The translations under genes were made by a program, and so were the position numbers. The notes below the pieces were generated by a model that saw only the letters and a list, made by a program, of their open reading frames with translations, did no database searches and had not been told where the DNA came from. A DNA stretch of 64,000 nucleotides from Liolophura sinensis (taxonomy: Eukaryota; Mollusca; Polyplacophora; Chitonida; Chitonidae): assembly GCF_032854445.1 (NCBI RefSeq), contig NC_088302.1:39314191-39378190 (forward strand), read 5' to 3'. Position 1 is the stretch's first letter, and each line of letters begins with the position of its first letter. Shown piece by piece: positions 47,405 through 58,356 of this stretch.

Positions 47405-50260
47405 GTGAGTAAAACTATAGGCAAGATCATAATTTCCGAGACTAATTGTGTATAAATGTATGTAAATCTATATATATATTTTAATGTACTTCTACAGAGT
47501 GGACATTTTTCTCTTATAATTTAATCCACAAAGTTAAAATGGACATGAATTCATTATAAAAATGTCTTCTGAAGTTAAACAAAAAACCCCCAAAAACAGA
47601 ACTACTGAATCAGCACTGTAAATGTGACTTCAGGCCACGAGACATGCATACTTCTATCGTGTAATACTGAATGTGCATAAATGTACACTTCCATTTGTTA
47701 AGGAAGGCCTGATCTGTGTTTCAGTGTATGAGAATACACAAGTCACATGTAAGAAAACCTTCATTATTAGCTCCCCCCATCAGAGTGTCATTGGTCGCTG
47801 CATGCAGTCATGTGACTGGATCTTTATGAATGGCATGCAATGTGCATCAAAGTCTGCCTGATTTATTTTACTAGTACTAAGACAGGCAAATTAGGCATGG
47901 TTGAAAAGACACCCTCATGGCTTTTATTTTTTGCATTTCATTGAATGCTAATATATGCAAGACGTTCAACTCTTCACTCATTCATTCGTAAGTGAACTGC
48001 TACACTATCAATGATCAAACTTACCTCCACAGCTCAGTCTATTCCGTGACAATTTTTCTGGTGGCCAGAAATCACCTACAGGCCATGGTAGAACACTAAC
48101 GCCATGATCTGCCAATCAGTTCACGTGATTTGATTAAGTTTGGTCCTTTCAGTCAGGTAACATTCTACTGATTGGCTGAAAGAGCCAAGCATGTAGAATG
48201 CACTGTATATGGCTAGTAAGTCTGGCCATTGTTAGCATGATGGGTTAGACCTGCACACAAATCGTAATAATGATATGAGTCATTCAAGTCTGCATGTGTA
48301 CCTTGAGTACTTGTAATTCGTGGACACTGTAGAGAATTAGTGTTAATTAATCCCATGATGTGTGTGAATGGATGATTGTCCTGTGTCATTGTACATGAAG
48401 TATAGGCAAATCACTGCAAAATATCCTTGCAATAAGTATGCTTTAAGTATGAAATTTAGCAGTCTAGTCTAGAAAATACCTTGCTTGAAATGCATTTTAC
48501 TTCGTTGAAAAAATTTAAAAAAAAAAAAAAAAGGTATACTTTATGTTGACATTTAAGCAAAAACTTTATCATGCCTTTAGTAATTGTTACTGTAAGGTGG
48601 GTTCAGTTAGTTAGGTTCATTAATGAGGTAATTTGTCAAATGGAGAGACAAACAGACTGGAGGCTCATAACACACACAACAGATAATTATGAACCACTCT
48701 GTAGGAATGTGATCGTGAAAGATGTCTCAAAATGTGACATTTGCAAAAGTAAGCGCTTGTCTAACGAAGGAATGCACCTGTGTGTCAGTGACGGACTAAA
48801 ATGTGCATTGTTGTTGTTTATATGAGAAGGCATGTGTGAGTGTGGGTTGAGGTTTTGTATTATCTATAGACAACATGTCCACATTCCCCTTGGTCAGTAA
48901 CCCTTTTTTTTCACCATGAGATATATGCATATGAAGTTGTAGTATACACACACCGACTTTTATTCAACAGCCTGCAAAAAACCTTTGTGAATAACAGATG
49001 GCAATTTGTGCTTTTTCATGAAATTTGTGAGGAATAAATTTCTTTGCCAATAAAGTTCTGTATTAATAAAGATCTCATGATGAATGCTCAAGGCCTTTTA
49101 ATGTACACTGTATTGTTTCCTTCAATGAGACCCAGCAAGTTAAAGCTTGATATTACCCTGAACACTGTGAGCAGTTTGAATGCTGCATGATCAGCTAGTA
49201 GAAAACACAATTACATAAACCTAACAAAGCATGTTATTGTTCACGATGATCTTTAGTCCTAATAATGATTGCGTTGTTAATAGAACACAATGACGTGTAG
49301 TTCCAGAGGTGAGGTTGAAATTACTCCCACTTTTGTATCATGCCTGAGCATTTATTCATTTATGAGGCATGTGTATTGAAAAGAAAACTAAGACAAAAAG
49401 ATTTAAATTGACATTGTTTAGATGTTTGTTTCACCAGCTTGTGATTGATCTATTTTGATTACTCAAATGTTTTGTGATGCCTTGTTTTAGCATGTGTTCA
49501 TTTCTGCAAAAAGAGTTTAGAATCAACTAATGATGTGTAAGGTTATTTTATCTTGTAAACAATGAAGCTATTTATGTAATAGAATACAAATAAAGATGCA
49601 GAGGTTTAAAGTTTACAGAAGTGACATAATGCGTACATCACCAACACATTCCTATGGTTCAATTCTACAAGAGCATAGTTTATGAGCCATATTTACAACT
49701 ATTACTTTATTGTTAACTTCACAGAATTATTATCAAAGAATGGTGGTCAGTCTTTCTGCATACCAGTACTGGTACTGAATTCCATAGTTGATTTATTCAG
49801 TAATGTAATGTTTTGTTCGTCGTGATACTTAAAAGTTGTGGTTACTATAAACCTTCAACCTTTTCGATCTCTAAAGCACTTTCTTCAGTGGAATTTATGC
49901 ATTCAATTATTTTGAAAATTATGATCTGTTTGTGTTACTTTGATGCAAGCTTCATGAAACTGTGCAAATTATTTCTCTAGTTCTCATAGTTCTCTCAGAG
50001 TGTTTCAAAATACTTATCGGGGAGGTACTTGAAGAATAAGGGTAATATTTAGTCAGAGAAAAAATTGAGAAAATATGGTATTAAAATTACAGATGTTCTT
50101 TGTGCTCAAATACATGTTTGCATAACGCAGTCATGAAATTGAAATTACAGAGATTTAAGCCTTGGGTTTAAAGTATTTAAATGTTTGCAAACAAATTATA
50201 ATATTTTTAAGAAGCTCCTTTTAGATTGTAAAATTAATGTGTGGATTTTCCTTCTTGCAG
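47405..50260. other. Intron, 2.9 kb
   Basis: A CCAATCAGT/ACTGATTGG inverted pair occurs at about 48109-48170, a 17-base A run near 48516-48532, and an inverted-repeat element copy at 49854-50041. The rest is AT-rich with nothing recognised. Confidence 0.6.
49854..50041. mobile_element. Second copy of the 25083 element
   Basis: It shares ttcaaccttttcgatctcta, gcaagcttcatgaaactgtg, caaattatttc and tgtttcaaaata with 25083-25280. The right terminus is eroded (cttgaagaataaggg). Confidence 0.6.
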
Positions 50261-50391
50261 CTTCAGAAAGATGCTAGTGGGTACATTTCCAAACAAGATA
50301 AGAAGGCAGAGCACCTGCTGAGGAAAGTTACCAAGGAGATTAAACGGATGAGGCGTAACAATAGTCAGCAGTCTAATGTGATGTCGTTCAG
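50261..50391 (+). CDS. kibra: kibra exon: penultimate helix
   Basis: The exon follows cttcttgcag and precedes gtgagt. It reads LQKDASGYISKQDKKAEHLL, then RKVTKEIKRMRRNNSQQSNV and MSF plus a split Arg. Human WWC1 reads HKGELQTDKMMRAAAKDVHR and ends EVQSFREKMAFF. The last 28 bases of this exon are the founding copy of the 42-bp array in the following intron. Confidence 0.94.
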
Positions 50392-50975
50392 GTGAGTTAG
50401 TCACTGTCATCAGCCTAATGGGATGTTATTTAGGTGAGTTAGTCAGTGTCAGCAGTCTAATGTGATGTCTTTCAGGTGAGTTATTCAGTGTCAGCAGTTT
50501 AATGTGATGTTATTTAGGTGAGTTAGTCAGTGTCAGCGTCTAATGTGATGTCTTTCAGGTGAGTTAGTCGGTGTCAGCGGTCTAATGTGATGTTATTTAG
50601 GCGAGTTATTTACTGTCAGCAACCTAATGTGATGTTATTTAGGTGAGTTATTCACTGTCAGCAACCTAATGGGATGTTATTTAGGTGAGTTGTTCAATGT
50701 CAGCAGCCTAATGGGATGTTATTTATGCGAGTTGTTCAATGTCAGCAGCCTAATGGGATGTTATTTAGGTGAGTTATTCAGTGTTTTAACCTAATGGGAT
50801 GTTATTTAGGTGAGTTGTTCAGTGTCAGCAGCCTAATGTGATGTTGTATGAGGAGTGTCAGCATGTTCATGTGATGTTCTGAAGGTGAGTTAGTCTGTGT
50901 CGGCAATCTAATATGATGTCATTTAGGTGAGTTTATGTCTAATGTGCTGTGATTGAAGTGAATTATTTTGTATGG
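50364..50975 (+). repeat. 42-bp array built from the exon end plus donor site, about 14 units
   Basis: Unit 1 (50364-50405) is 28 exon bases plus 14 intron bases. Further units start at 50406, 50448, 50490, 50532, 50573, 50615, 50657, 50699, 50741, 50783, 50824, 50857 and 50899, with a last worn one at about 50937. Spacing is 42 bases except for two units of 41 and one of 33. Each reads roughly gtcagcagcctaatgtgatg then tta/tctttcAGGTGAGTTA. Eleven of the first 14 keep GTGAGT; two have GCGAGT and one is deleted through it. Confidence 0.95.
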
Positions 50976-52367
50976 TAATAATGGATCAAATTAAATTCAG
51001 TTCATACATGGACCCACTGGTGGCAGACTCTGTCGTGATGAGCATGACAGACCTTTTACTTAGATTCTAAAGGTCAGAGTTGATAAGTGACTTATTGGCT
51101 CTTGCGAACATTGTAATCTCCCCAGTACTTACATGCCAGTATTTAGCTACATGTACATATTTCCCAGTTGATTCAGGAGCCCTTTTGGGAAGAGCCTGAG
51201 GGCCAAGGTATTTTAGGTAGTGTGGGGACATATATATTTATGAATTGCTTTATGTTGGCGCCATGGTAAGCGTGATAACAAAAGATTAATTTGAGGTGTT
51301 AGGGGTAATAAACACTTTAATAGGCTCATTTGTTGAGGTGTATGCATCTGCATGTGGAATCTGAATTGCATATACATGCAGATTGGCCAGGTGCTGTGTA
51401 ATAGCTGATAATAAATTATTGTGCAATAAAACACACCTGCCTTTTCTGAGGCGCTGAAAGATCTTCCTCCTATAAAACTGACACCCTCCTCCCTGGTCCT
51501 AAAAGTTGAATGTCCTGAATGCGGCTTTAACCCCCAGGGCAATGAAATAGATTTTGAAAAAACTGCGTGAGGAAGGATGCTTAGATTTTCTGTTCAGGGA
51601 TGAAGTGTGTGCATTCCTTTCCTGTGTAGACCAGAAGAGTTGATAGTGACCTTTAGTGAGGGAGACTTGCGGTTAACCCAGGAAACATTGACAGTTTTGT
51701 GGTGTTTACGCTTTGATGTGAATATAGCCAGCCAGCTAGCTATAAATACAGAGACAGAAGGAGTGTGGTATTTTCACTGCCCTTTCCTTGTTAAGCCAGC
51801 AGCCATTTGAAGTCATGTGACTAGCTGTCACCTTGTGTGAGAGCTGCGATCTGATTGGTTGTCTGGCAGACTGGAACTGTTGAGAAAAGATGTCAGGCTG
51901 ACATGTGTTGGCTGTAAATTACTGCACACATCGCCTGGCTGCCTGTTTGTCAAACTTCCACAATGACTCACTCCTCATGGAAATATCTCCCAGTTTTCTG
52001 TGTTACATAACAGTAACTATTCCTAGAACGGCCTCATCTTTACCTTTTTCAAGGTACGAACGTTGTGCTTATGTACGCAGTCCCCTGGAGGGTCCTCTTC
52101 TATTGATCATGGGGGCCCATCGCCAGTCTGCAACTTATGTGTATGTCATGGCCACTTGCAAACATATAGCTGGATTGTGTTCGTTATGCAGTATGTGTTC
52201 ATTAATAATTTGAAGCAGATTTCAATATGCTAAACCTAAAGTTTCCCTTACCATCATCCTCATTCTGAAACTACCCCAAACACCACTCCTACCTATAACA
52301 TACTTCCTTCACAGGATCAGTGATTAAATATATATTTATTTCATGTTCATGTATGCAAATTTAGAGA

Positions 52368-52645
52368 ACCCCACTCTCACTGGAGTAAAATGACTAGGGT
52401 CACTCGGGCTAGTGTAACTCTCAGGTCTCCACCCCCACTGGTGTAAAAAGGGTCCGCCCGACTAGTGTAACTCTTAGAATACCACCTCCACTTATGTAAA
52501 ATGACCAGAGTAAGCCTGGCAAGTGTAACTCTTAGAGTACCATCCATTTTGGTGTAATATAACCAGGGTCAGTCTGGCTAATGTAACCTAATCTCCTCTC
52601 CCTGCCATCCCCTTGGTGTAAATGTCTACCTCAGCCTGGCTGGTG
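52368..52645. repeat. Tandem repeat, 58 bp x about 4.8
   Basis: Units read taactcttagagtaccacc, cacttggtgtaaaatgacca and gggtcagtctggctagtg with variation. Two central copies are exactly 58 bases. Confidence 0.85.
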
Positions 52646-53399
52646 TTTCACAGCTTCACACCAGCCAGCAGATGCAGGAAACTGGTCTATAGTTCCCCCA
52701 AACTGATTACATTCCAGCTTGCTGATTCATCCATAGCTCTGAAGGAAGCTGGTGTCTGTGCCAGTCCTGCATCCCTCCCCCCACACCCCACCTCAGCCCA
52801 ATCCTCTGTGTATGTGTACACTGCTTCCTCACTCACAGCCCCGGATGCTCTATTTAGGGGTGCTTTAATTTGAAGGAGCTATCAGAGGAATTTAGGGCTG
52901 TCTTGCTCTTGCTTTTCTCCACTGGACTGAACTTGTCATATGGACTAAGGAGTTGAGGAGAGTAGAAGTGTGGTAGGAAGCGAGCCAACTAACTTGTTTA
53001 GAATACTAGCCCTGTCTGAGCGTGGGAACTTTTCCCTGGCTACCCCCCTCAGTCCTTGTCTGCTCTAATCTATCTCCAGATACCTCCTTGTCTTGTTGCT
53101 AAGGTAGCGTGAGGTAAATTGTTGTTACAGTGTGGCAGTCTGGGCCTAACTGTTAGATGCAGCTCCCCTCACCCTCACCACCACCCCCCACCCCATAGTC
53201 CAGGTTTGTGTTGTATCTGCCCAGGAAAGACTTACCTGTCTCACCTCTGTTGATAGCAATACAGAGAATAAGCATGATGTAATAACATACATGTACATGT
53301 ATTCCATTTGTGTTAGGAAAATTCAAAGTAAAGCTATTTAATAAAGGTTGAACTCCAACATGAAGAATGTGTCAAAGGTACAGGTATTATGCTGAAGTT

Positions 53400-53976
53400 A
53401 AGGATATGTGTTAGTGTTTATGAGAGGCATTATAAAAAATAGAGTGTGTGTCACCGTTTGTGAGAGATACATGTATTACGCAGAAATAAAGGATGTGTGT
53501 TACAGTTTTTGGGAGGTATTACTCTGAAAATAAAGAATGTGTGTTACAGTTCGTGAGAGGGATTACTCCAAAAATAAAGGACGTGTTACAATTTGTGAAA
53601 GGTGTTACTCCTACATAAAGGACGTGTCTGATAATTTGTGAGAGTTATTGCTCTGAAATAAAGAATATGTGTTACTGCTTATGTTCAGGCTATTACTGTG
53701 AAATAAAGGATATATGTTACTGTTTATGAGAGGTATTACTCTGTAAATAAAGGATGTGTTACAATTTGTGAGAGGTATTACTTCGAAGTAAGGGACATGT
53801 CTTATAGTGTGCGAGAGTTATTACTCTGAAATAAAGAATTTGTGTTACTGCCTGTGTTAAGGGTATTACTCCGAAATAAAGGATATGTCTTGCTGCGTAC
53901 ATTAAGGGTATTACTATGAAATAAAGGAGATGGCATTACTCTGAAAACAAAGGATCATTACTCTGGAAATAAATGA
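53400..53976. repeat. Tandem repeat, about 45 bp x about 13, degenerate
   Basis: The recurrent core is ggatatgtgttactgtttgt, gagaggtattactctgaaat and aaa. Each unit contributes a sense-strand AATAAAG-type hexamer (gaaataaagg), so the last intron carries roughly ten poly(A)-signal-like hexamers. Confidence 0.85.
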
Positions 53977-54101
53977 TTTTTGTAACCAGGATATTTTTAC
54001 ATACATGTTATTGTCGGTCCTGCTTTAATGTCATGAAGGATGCTTTATCTTCAATAGTATTTTTGATGCCCTGACATGACTGGTGTGTTGTGCTGTTGTA
54101 G

Positions 54102-54225
54102 GGAGAAGATGGCATTCTTCACCACAGTGAACATGACGGTCCCAGTTATCCCAAAAGACATCCCTGAAGACTCACCAGTGGCAGAAATATTGCGGGATGA
54201 TGATAGACCTGGTCATGAGGTGTGA
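54102..54225 (+). CDS. kibra: kibra terminal coding exon
   Basis: The exon follows gctgttgtag. It completes Arg1173 and reads EKMAFFTTVNMTVPVIPKDI then PEDSPVAEILRDDDRPGHEV and stop TGA at 54223-54225. FREKMAFFT is a hallmark of the WWC C-terminus. Human WWC1 ends ADDV, a PDZ ligand with an acidic residue at position -2. Here the end is GHEV, keeping the C-terminal Val and an acidic -1 residue but with His at -2. Confidence 0.95.
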
Positions 54226-54339
54226 AGGGCATGGGGACATCTGTGCTGTGTCTACTTTTACGGACAACAGTCCGATGTGAGAGTCGATGGGAGTGAGGAG
54301 ATGCAAGGAACATACCTATCCATCTTAGATTGACAGCAG

Positions 54340-54960
54340 AGATGTGGAGCGCAAAGCTGTGCATTCTGGGCTAATCAGAGAGATGTGAAGTGTGCACCTG
54401 TGCATTCTGGTCTGGTCGTGGAGATGTGGAGTGTAAACCTGTGCATTTTGGACTGGTTAAGGAGATGTGGAGTGTAAACCTGTACATTCTGGACTGATCA
54501 CTGAAATGTGGAGTGTAAACCTGTGCATTTTGGACTGGTCACAGCGATGTGGAAAGTAAACCTGTGCATTTCTGGACTGGTTACGGAGATGTAGAGTGTA
54601 AACCTGTGCATTCTGGACTGGTCACTGAAATGTGGAGTGTAAACCTGTGCATTCTGGACTGATCACTGAAGACTGGAGTGTAAACCTGTGCATTTCTAGA
54701 CTGGTCATGGAGATGTAGAGTGTAAACCTGTGCATTCTGGACTGATCACTGAAGAGTGGAGTGTAAACCTGTGCATTTTGGACTGGTCACAGCGATGTGG
54801 AGTGTAAACCTCTGCATTTCTGGACTGATCACAGAGGTGTGGAGTGTAAACCTCTGCGTTATGGACTTGTTAGGTAGATGTGGAGTGTAAACCTGTGCAT
54901 TCTTGATCTAAATATGTACATTCTTGGCTGATCACAGATATGTGGACACAAACCAGTGCG
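54340..54960. repeat. 41-42-bp minisatellite just after the stop codon, about 14 units
   Basis: The consensus is gtgtaaacctgtgcattctg, gactggtcactgaaatgtgg and a. Copies differ at several positions and alternate between ctgaaatg and cggagatg variants, suggesting higher-order duplication. It begins about 115 bases beyond the stop, so it is probably transcribed in the 3' UTR. Confidence 0.9.
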
Positions 54961-55180
54961 TTCAGATGTGGAGGTGGCATGTGTCGATTTTAGATTGAAT
55001 TGTCAGTTTACAGTGTTATGCACTTTGAGCATTGGCTTTGCCCACCAATCGTAACAAGCAGCTCCTATATTGGCCAGTTTGCTATCATGCCACAAAGGCA
55101 GTGATTGGCTAAGAGGGCAAGATTCGTATATTTTGCGTGTGTTCTGTGAACATGAAAAGGTATTCAGGCTGTTTGTGGCT

Positions 55181-55347
55181 AGCCAGTGAACATGTGTCCA
55201 CAGGTCACATACTTTGTCTGGAGCCAGTGAACATGTGTCCACAGGTCACATACTTTGTCTGGAGCCAGTGAACATGTGTCCACAGGTCACATACTTTGTC
55301 TGGAGCCAGTGAACATGTATCCACAGGTCACATACTTTGTCTGGAGC
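55181..55347. repeat. 41-bp minisatellite x 4, nearly identical copies
   Basis: Units agccagtgaacatgtgtcca, caggtcacatactttgtctg, g start at 55181, 55222, 55263 and 55304. I see one substitution (gtatcc in the fourth). The homogeneity indicates recent expansion. Confidence 0.93.
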
Positions 55348-56391
55348 GCTGGAATCAGCTTTAACGTCTCAAGGATATTCCATTTCCAAAGTGAACACTT
55401 GGAACTATTCCAGAGCCTTGGAGTAATGATTAAGTCTGTGTGGATGGATGGTTGGTGGATGCTGAGGTGATGCAGTAATGAATGGAACTAATGACTGGGC
55501 ATGATATTAAACAGTGTGATGTACAACAAAAGGGTAGATAACCCAATGTTAACATTCTGATTCAGATAATGGGAGAGTTCTAGTGGACAGACAGACAGAC
55601 GCTGACACCCTCACAATAACCAATTTCTCTGTACGAACAAGACATGAACAAGTTTTGAACAAAGTTATAGCCAAGGCCAGTTTTTGATACCATACTAACT
55701 GAACATCTGTTTCTGTCCACATCTTTTTACAGTTTATTTATTAAGTTTGTCCACTGACTGTTGGGGTTTTTTTTGTTTTTTTTTTTGTTTTGTTTTTTTT
55801 GGAATTTTAACAGTAGATCAGAGAAATACTTGTAAACCATTCAAGAATAAAAGTGTTTGAACTGGGCAAGGAAAAAAAAAAACAAATAAAAAAATAGGTA
55901 GCTAATCTATGACTAATTTCATCTCGGCTGTATGTAGAAAGAGTTGTAATGGTTGTTACATTTAACAGTGTGTTGGGTTTAGTGTGATTAAGGCTGTTCT
56001 TCTGTACCATAGCATTGACCTGTATATATCGGCCCTCTAAGAAAAGAATGCTGTTGAGTTCCAGAATATACTCCCAGTGATCTATAATAACTGCATTTTA
56101 TTACTATACCTTATAATGATTTACATATGTTGTGATCAGCTGATGCAGAGTGATTATGTTGATAAGTTGAGAAAAAAAGATTATGGAGGAAATAACAAAA
56201 ATCAGTTTTAGTCCTATGTAATGAGCAGTAAAACACATGTGAATATAAATATATAAAATATATTTAACCCACAGTTATATGCTATATTTCATTTCTGCTG
56301 TATTATATATACACACATTTATATATCTGAATTATTATTGTATAATATTTTGTAAATATGTTTACCCAAAAAGCTAATATCATCTAGTACA

Positions 56392-56412
56392 ATATATATA
56401 TATATATATATA
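56392..56412. repeat. TA microsatellite
   Basis: An uninterrupted TA run follows gtacaa, and the same AT-only texture continues with a few interruptions to about 56440. Confidence 0.85.
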
Positions 56413-58094
56413 TTACAATATATATGTATCTATATATATCGACAAATGCTTGTACAAATCATCATGTTGTATTGATTGGCTTTTTTTACCATTTTATCGT
56501 GAATGGTATGTCATCATGGTCATAGTTATGTCATTTCTTTACATTGCCAGTCTGTTTTGTGACTTATGGGTTCATGGGTAGGGTGTCTTTTTGTCTGCAC
56601 CATGTGTGTCAGTAGGGTATGTGTGCATGAGTTGAGATCTGCACTAGATGGCCAGTACAGTATTGTTAGTGAGAATTTCTATTGGTTCTGCTTTATCCTC
56701 CACATCTACTGCTCTTAATGCAATGAGGTATTTGTGATTAAAATAGCCAGTTTAGCATGAATGTTCTCTGTAAACAGCATAGGGACCTATTAATGTGACA
56801 AGCATGTAGTAGTGAGTTTACTATGGTTAATTTCCATGAAGTACTTTTGATCATGTAAGATTGTAACTTGCATTAGTTGCATACAGGTACATGTCATTCT
56901 CATATTGGGACATACATGTACTTGTAGAGGTCAGTGTGCAGTTCTTTGTCACTCAGTATAGGTACTTGTCAGCTTACTCTGGCTATTCTCCATAAAACAC
57001 ATCCAAGAATTCATTTTTTTACATACCAGATCCATTATAACTACATAGATGGCCAGTATTTAGCTTATTCCATCAGCAATGCTTTAGCATGCATAAGTAC
57101 TGCTTATGATCTACAGATAGTATTAGTAAAAATAGCCAGTGACGAATAGCAGTGCAGAAATGCTGACGGAGTTGAAAATCTATCCTTATGTTTTTGCATT
57201 CAGAACACTTATATGAGTTTTTCATGATTTTGGTATTTTCTCTTTGACTTGAGAATTAATATTTTACGGGCTGGAAATAAAAAATAGCTTTTAAAGGATC
57301 CTTTGTACTACCTGTAGGCTTGAAGCGTAGTAGACATATAAGGCTGTACTAAAAGCTGTGAAGCTTTAGGTGTAGGTGGTTGCCAGATGATTAGTCACTC
57401 GGCTAATTACAATGCATGTTAATGGAGCTTATTCGGAGAGCTCTGCCAAGAATGTGTAAATACTTCTGTGCATGGGAGCTCCATCTGTTACAGTGTAACT
57501 GTTCTGCCTGCCAGTCCCCAGGAAACAGCTACTCTTCACATGTGCAAGTCTGTTAAAATCAAAGGAGATATTAAGTTAATTCTGCCAAACCATTGGAGCG
57601 AATCAGTTGTTTTGGTTAAGTGATGTGTTAAAGAGCGAAGTGTGTTACGAGTAAACTCAACTGGTTTCCATTTGTCACAATCAAATGAACATTCCGACAA
57701 GCATGAAGCATGAATTCATTAAGTTTTTATTGTTTTTTTTTTTTTTTTTCACTTGCAATTCATGAACTTATTCTAAAACAACTCATCTGTTTATATCTTA
57801 AGTATTTCAGTTTGGTGTACTCTGTTTTTCCCAAAGAGTGTGCTCTAAAATCACCCAAATCCATTCTATGAATTTTGTATTCCTCATGTTGGAAAGCAGT
57901 CATGGGCGCATACCCCGTCTGCTAATCAGAGCTACACTCGTACAATACGACTCATTACTCATAATGGGTACATGTAGGGTATGCAGGTTAAGTTCCATAA
58001 ATCCATAAGTTGGGCATACTTTTGACACCCATAAATTGGACTAAAATAGAGAAAGTGTTGAAATACATATACTATTAGGCTGAATATGTAAACT

Positions 58095-58356
58095 ATTTAT
58101 TTATTTGATTGGTGTTTTAGGTCGTACTCAAGAATATTTCACTTATACGACGGCGGCCAGCATTATGGTGGGAGCAAAACGGGCATAGCCCGGGGGAAAC
58201 CCCCTACCATCCGAGGCTGCTGCCAGACCTTCTCATGTACGGCTGGAAAGGAAGCCAGCACGAGCTGGACTTGAACTCACAGCGACCGCATTGGTGAGAG
58301 GGTTTTTGGTCATAACACTCCGCTAGCGCGCTAACCAATTTAGCCACGGAGGCCCC
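58095..58356 (-). mobile_element. Full-length SINE-A, minus orientation
   Basis: It runs from atttatttatttgattggtg to tagccacggaggcccc. A perfect 12-bp duplication, aatatgtaaact, flanks it at 58083-58094 and 58357-58368. Box B is visible in reverse as ctggacttgaactcacag. Confidence 0.93.

Larger units (their letters stand above)
50392..54101. other. Last intron, 3.7 kb, rich in tandem arrays
   Basis: The intron holds the 42-bp donor-site array at its 5' edge, a 58-bp array (52368-52645) and a degenerate array of about 45 bp (53400-53976). Between them (50976-52367) no repeat or exon was recognised, and the open frames there lack protein-like character. Confidence 0.75.
54226..55890 (+). other. 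kibra: Probable 3' UTR, end uncertain
   Basis: The sequence after the stop has no coding character and includes two minisatellites. Candidate AATAAA signals are at 55847-55852 and 55885-55890, with A-rich sequence around them that may itself be mistaken for a tail. Others lie at 57276-57281 and 59507-59512. I cannot decide which is used without transcript data; the end given is the nearest plausible one. Confidence 0.45.

Noticed and set aside
50406-50930. 42-bp units considered as coding micro-exons or a CRISPR-like array
   Set aside because: Units are contiguous with no unique spacers, and each reading through the donor meets TGA in the exon frame. The unit is exon end plus donor, so a splice-boundary array is the better description.
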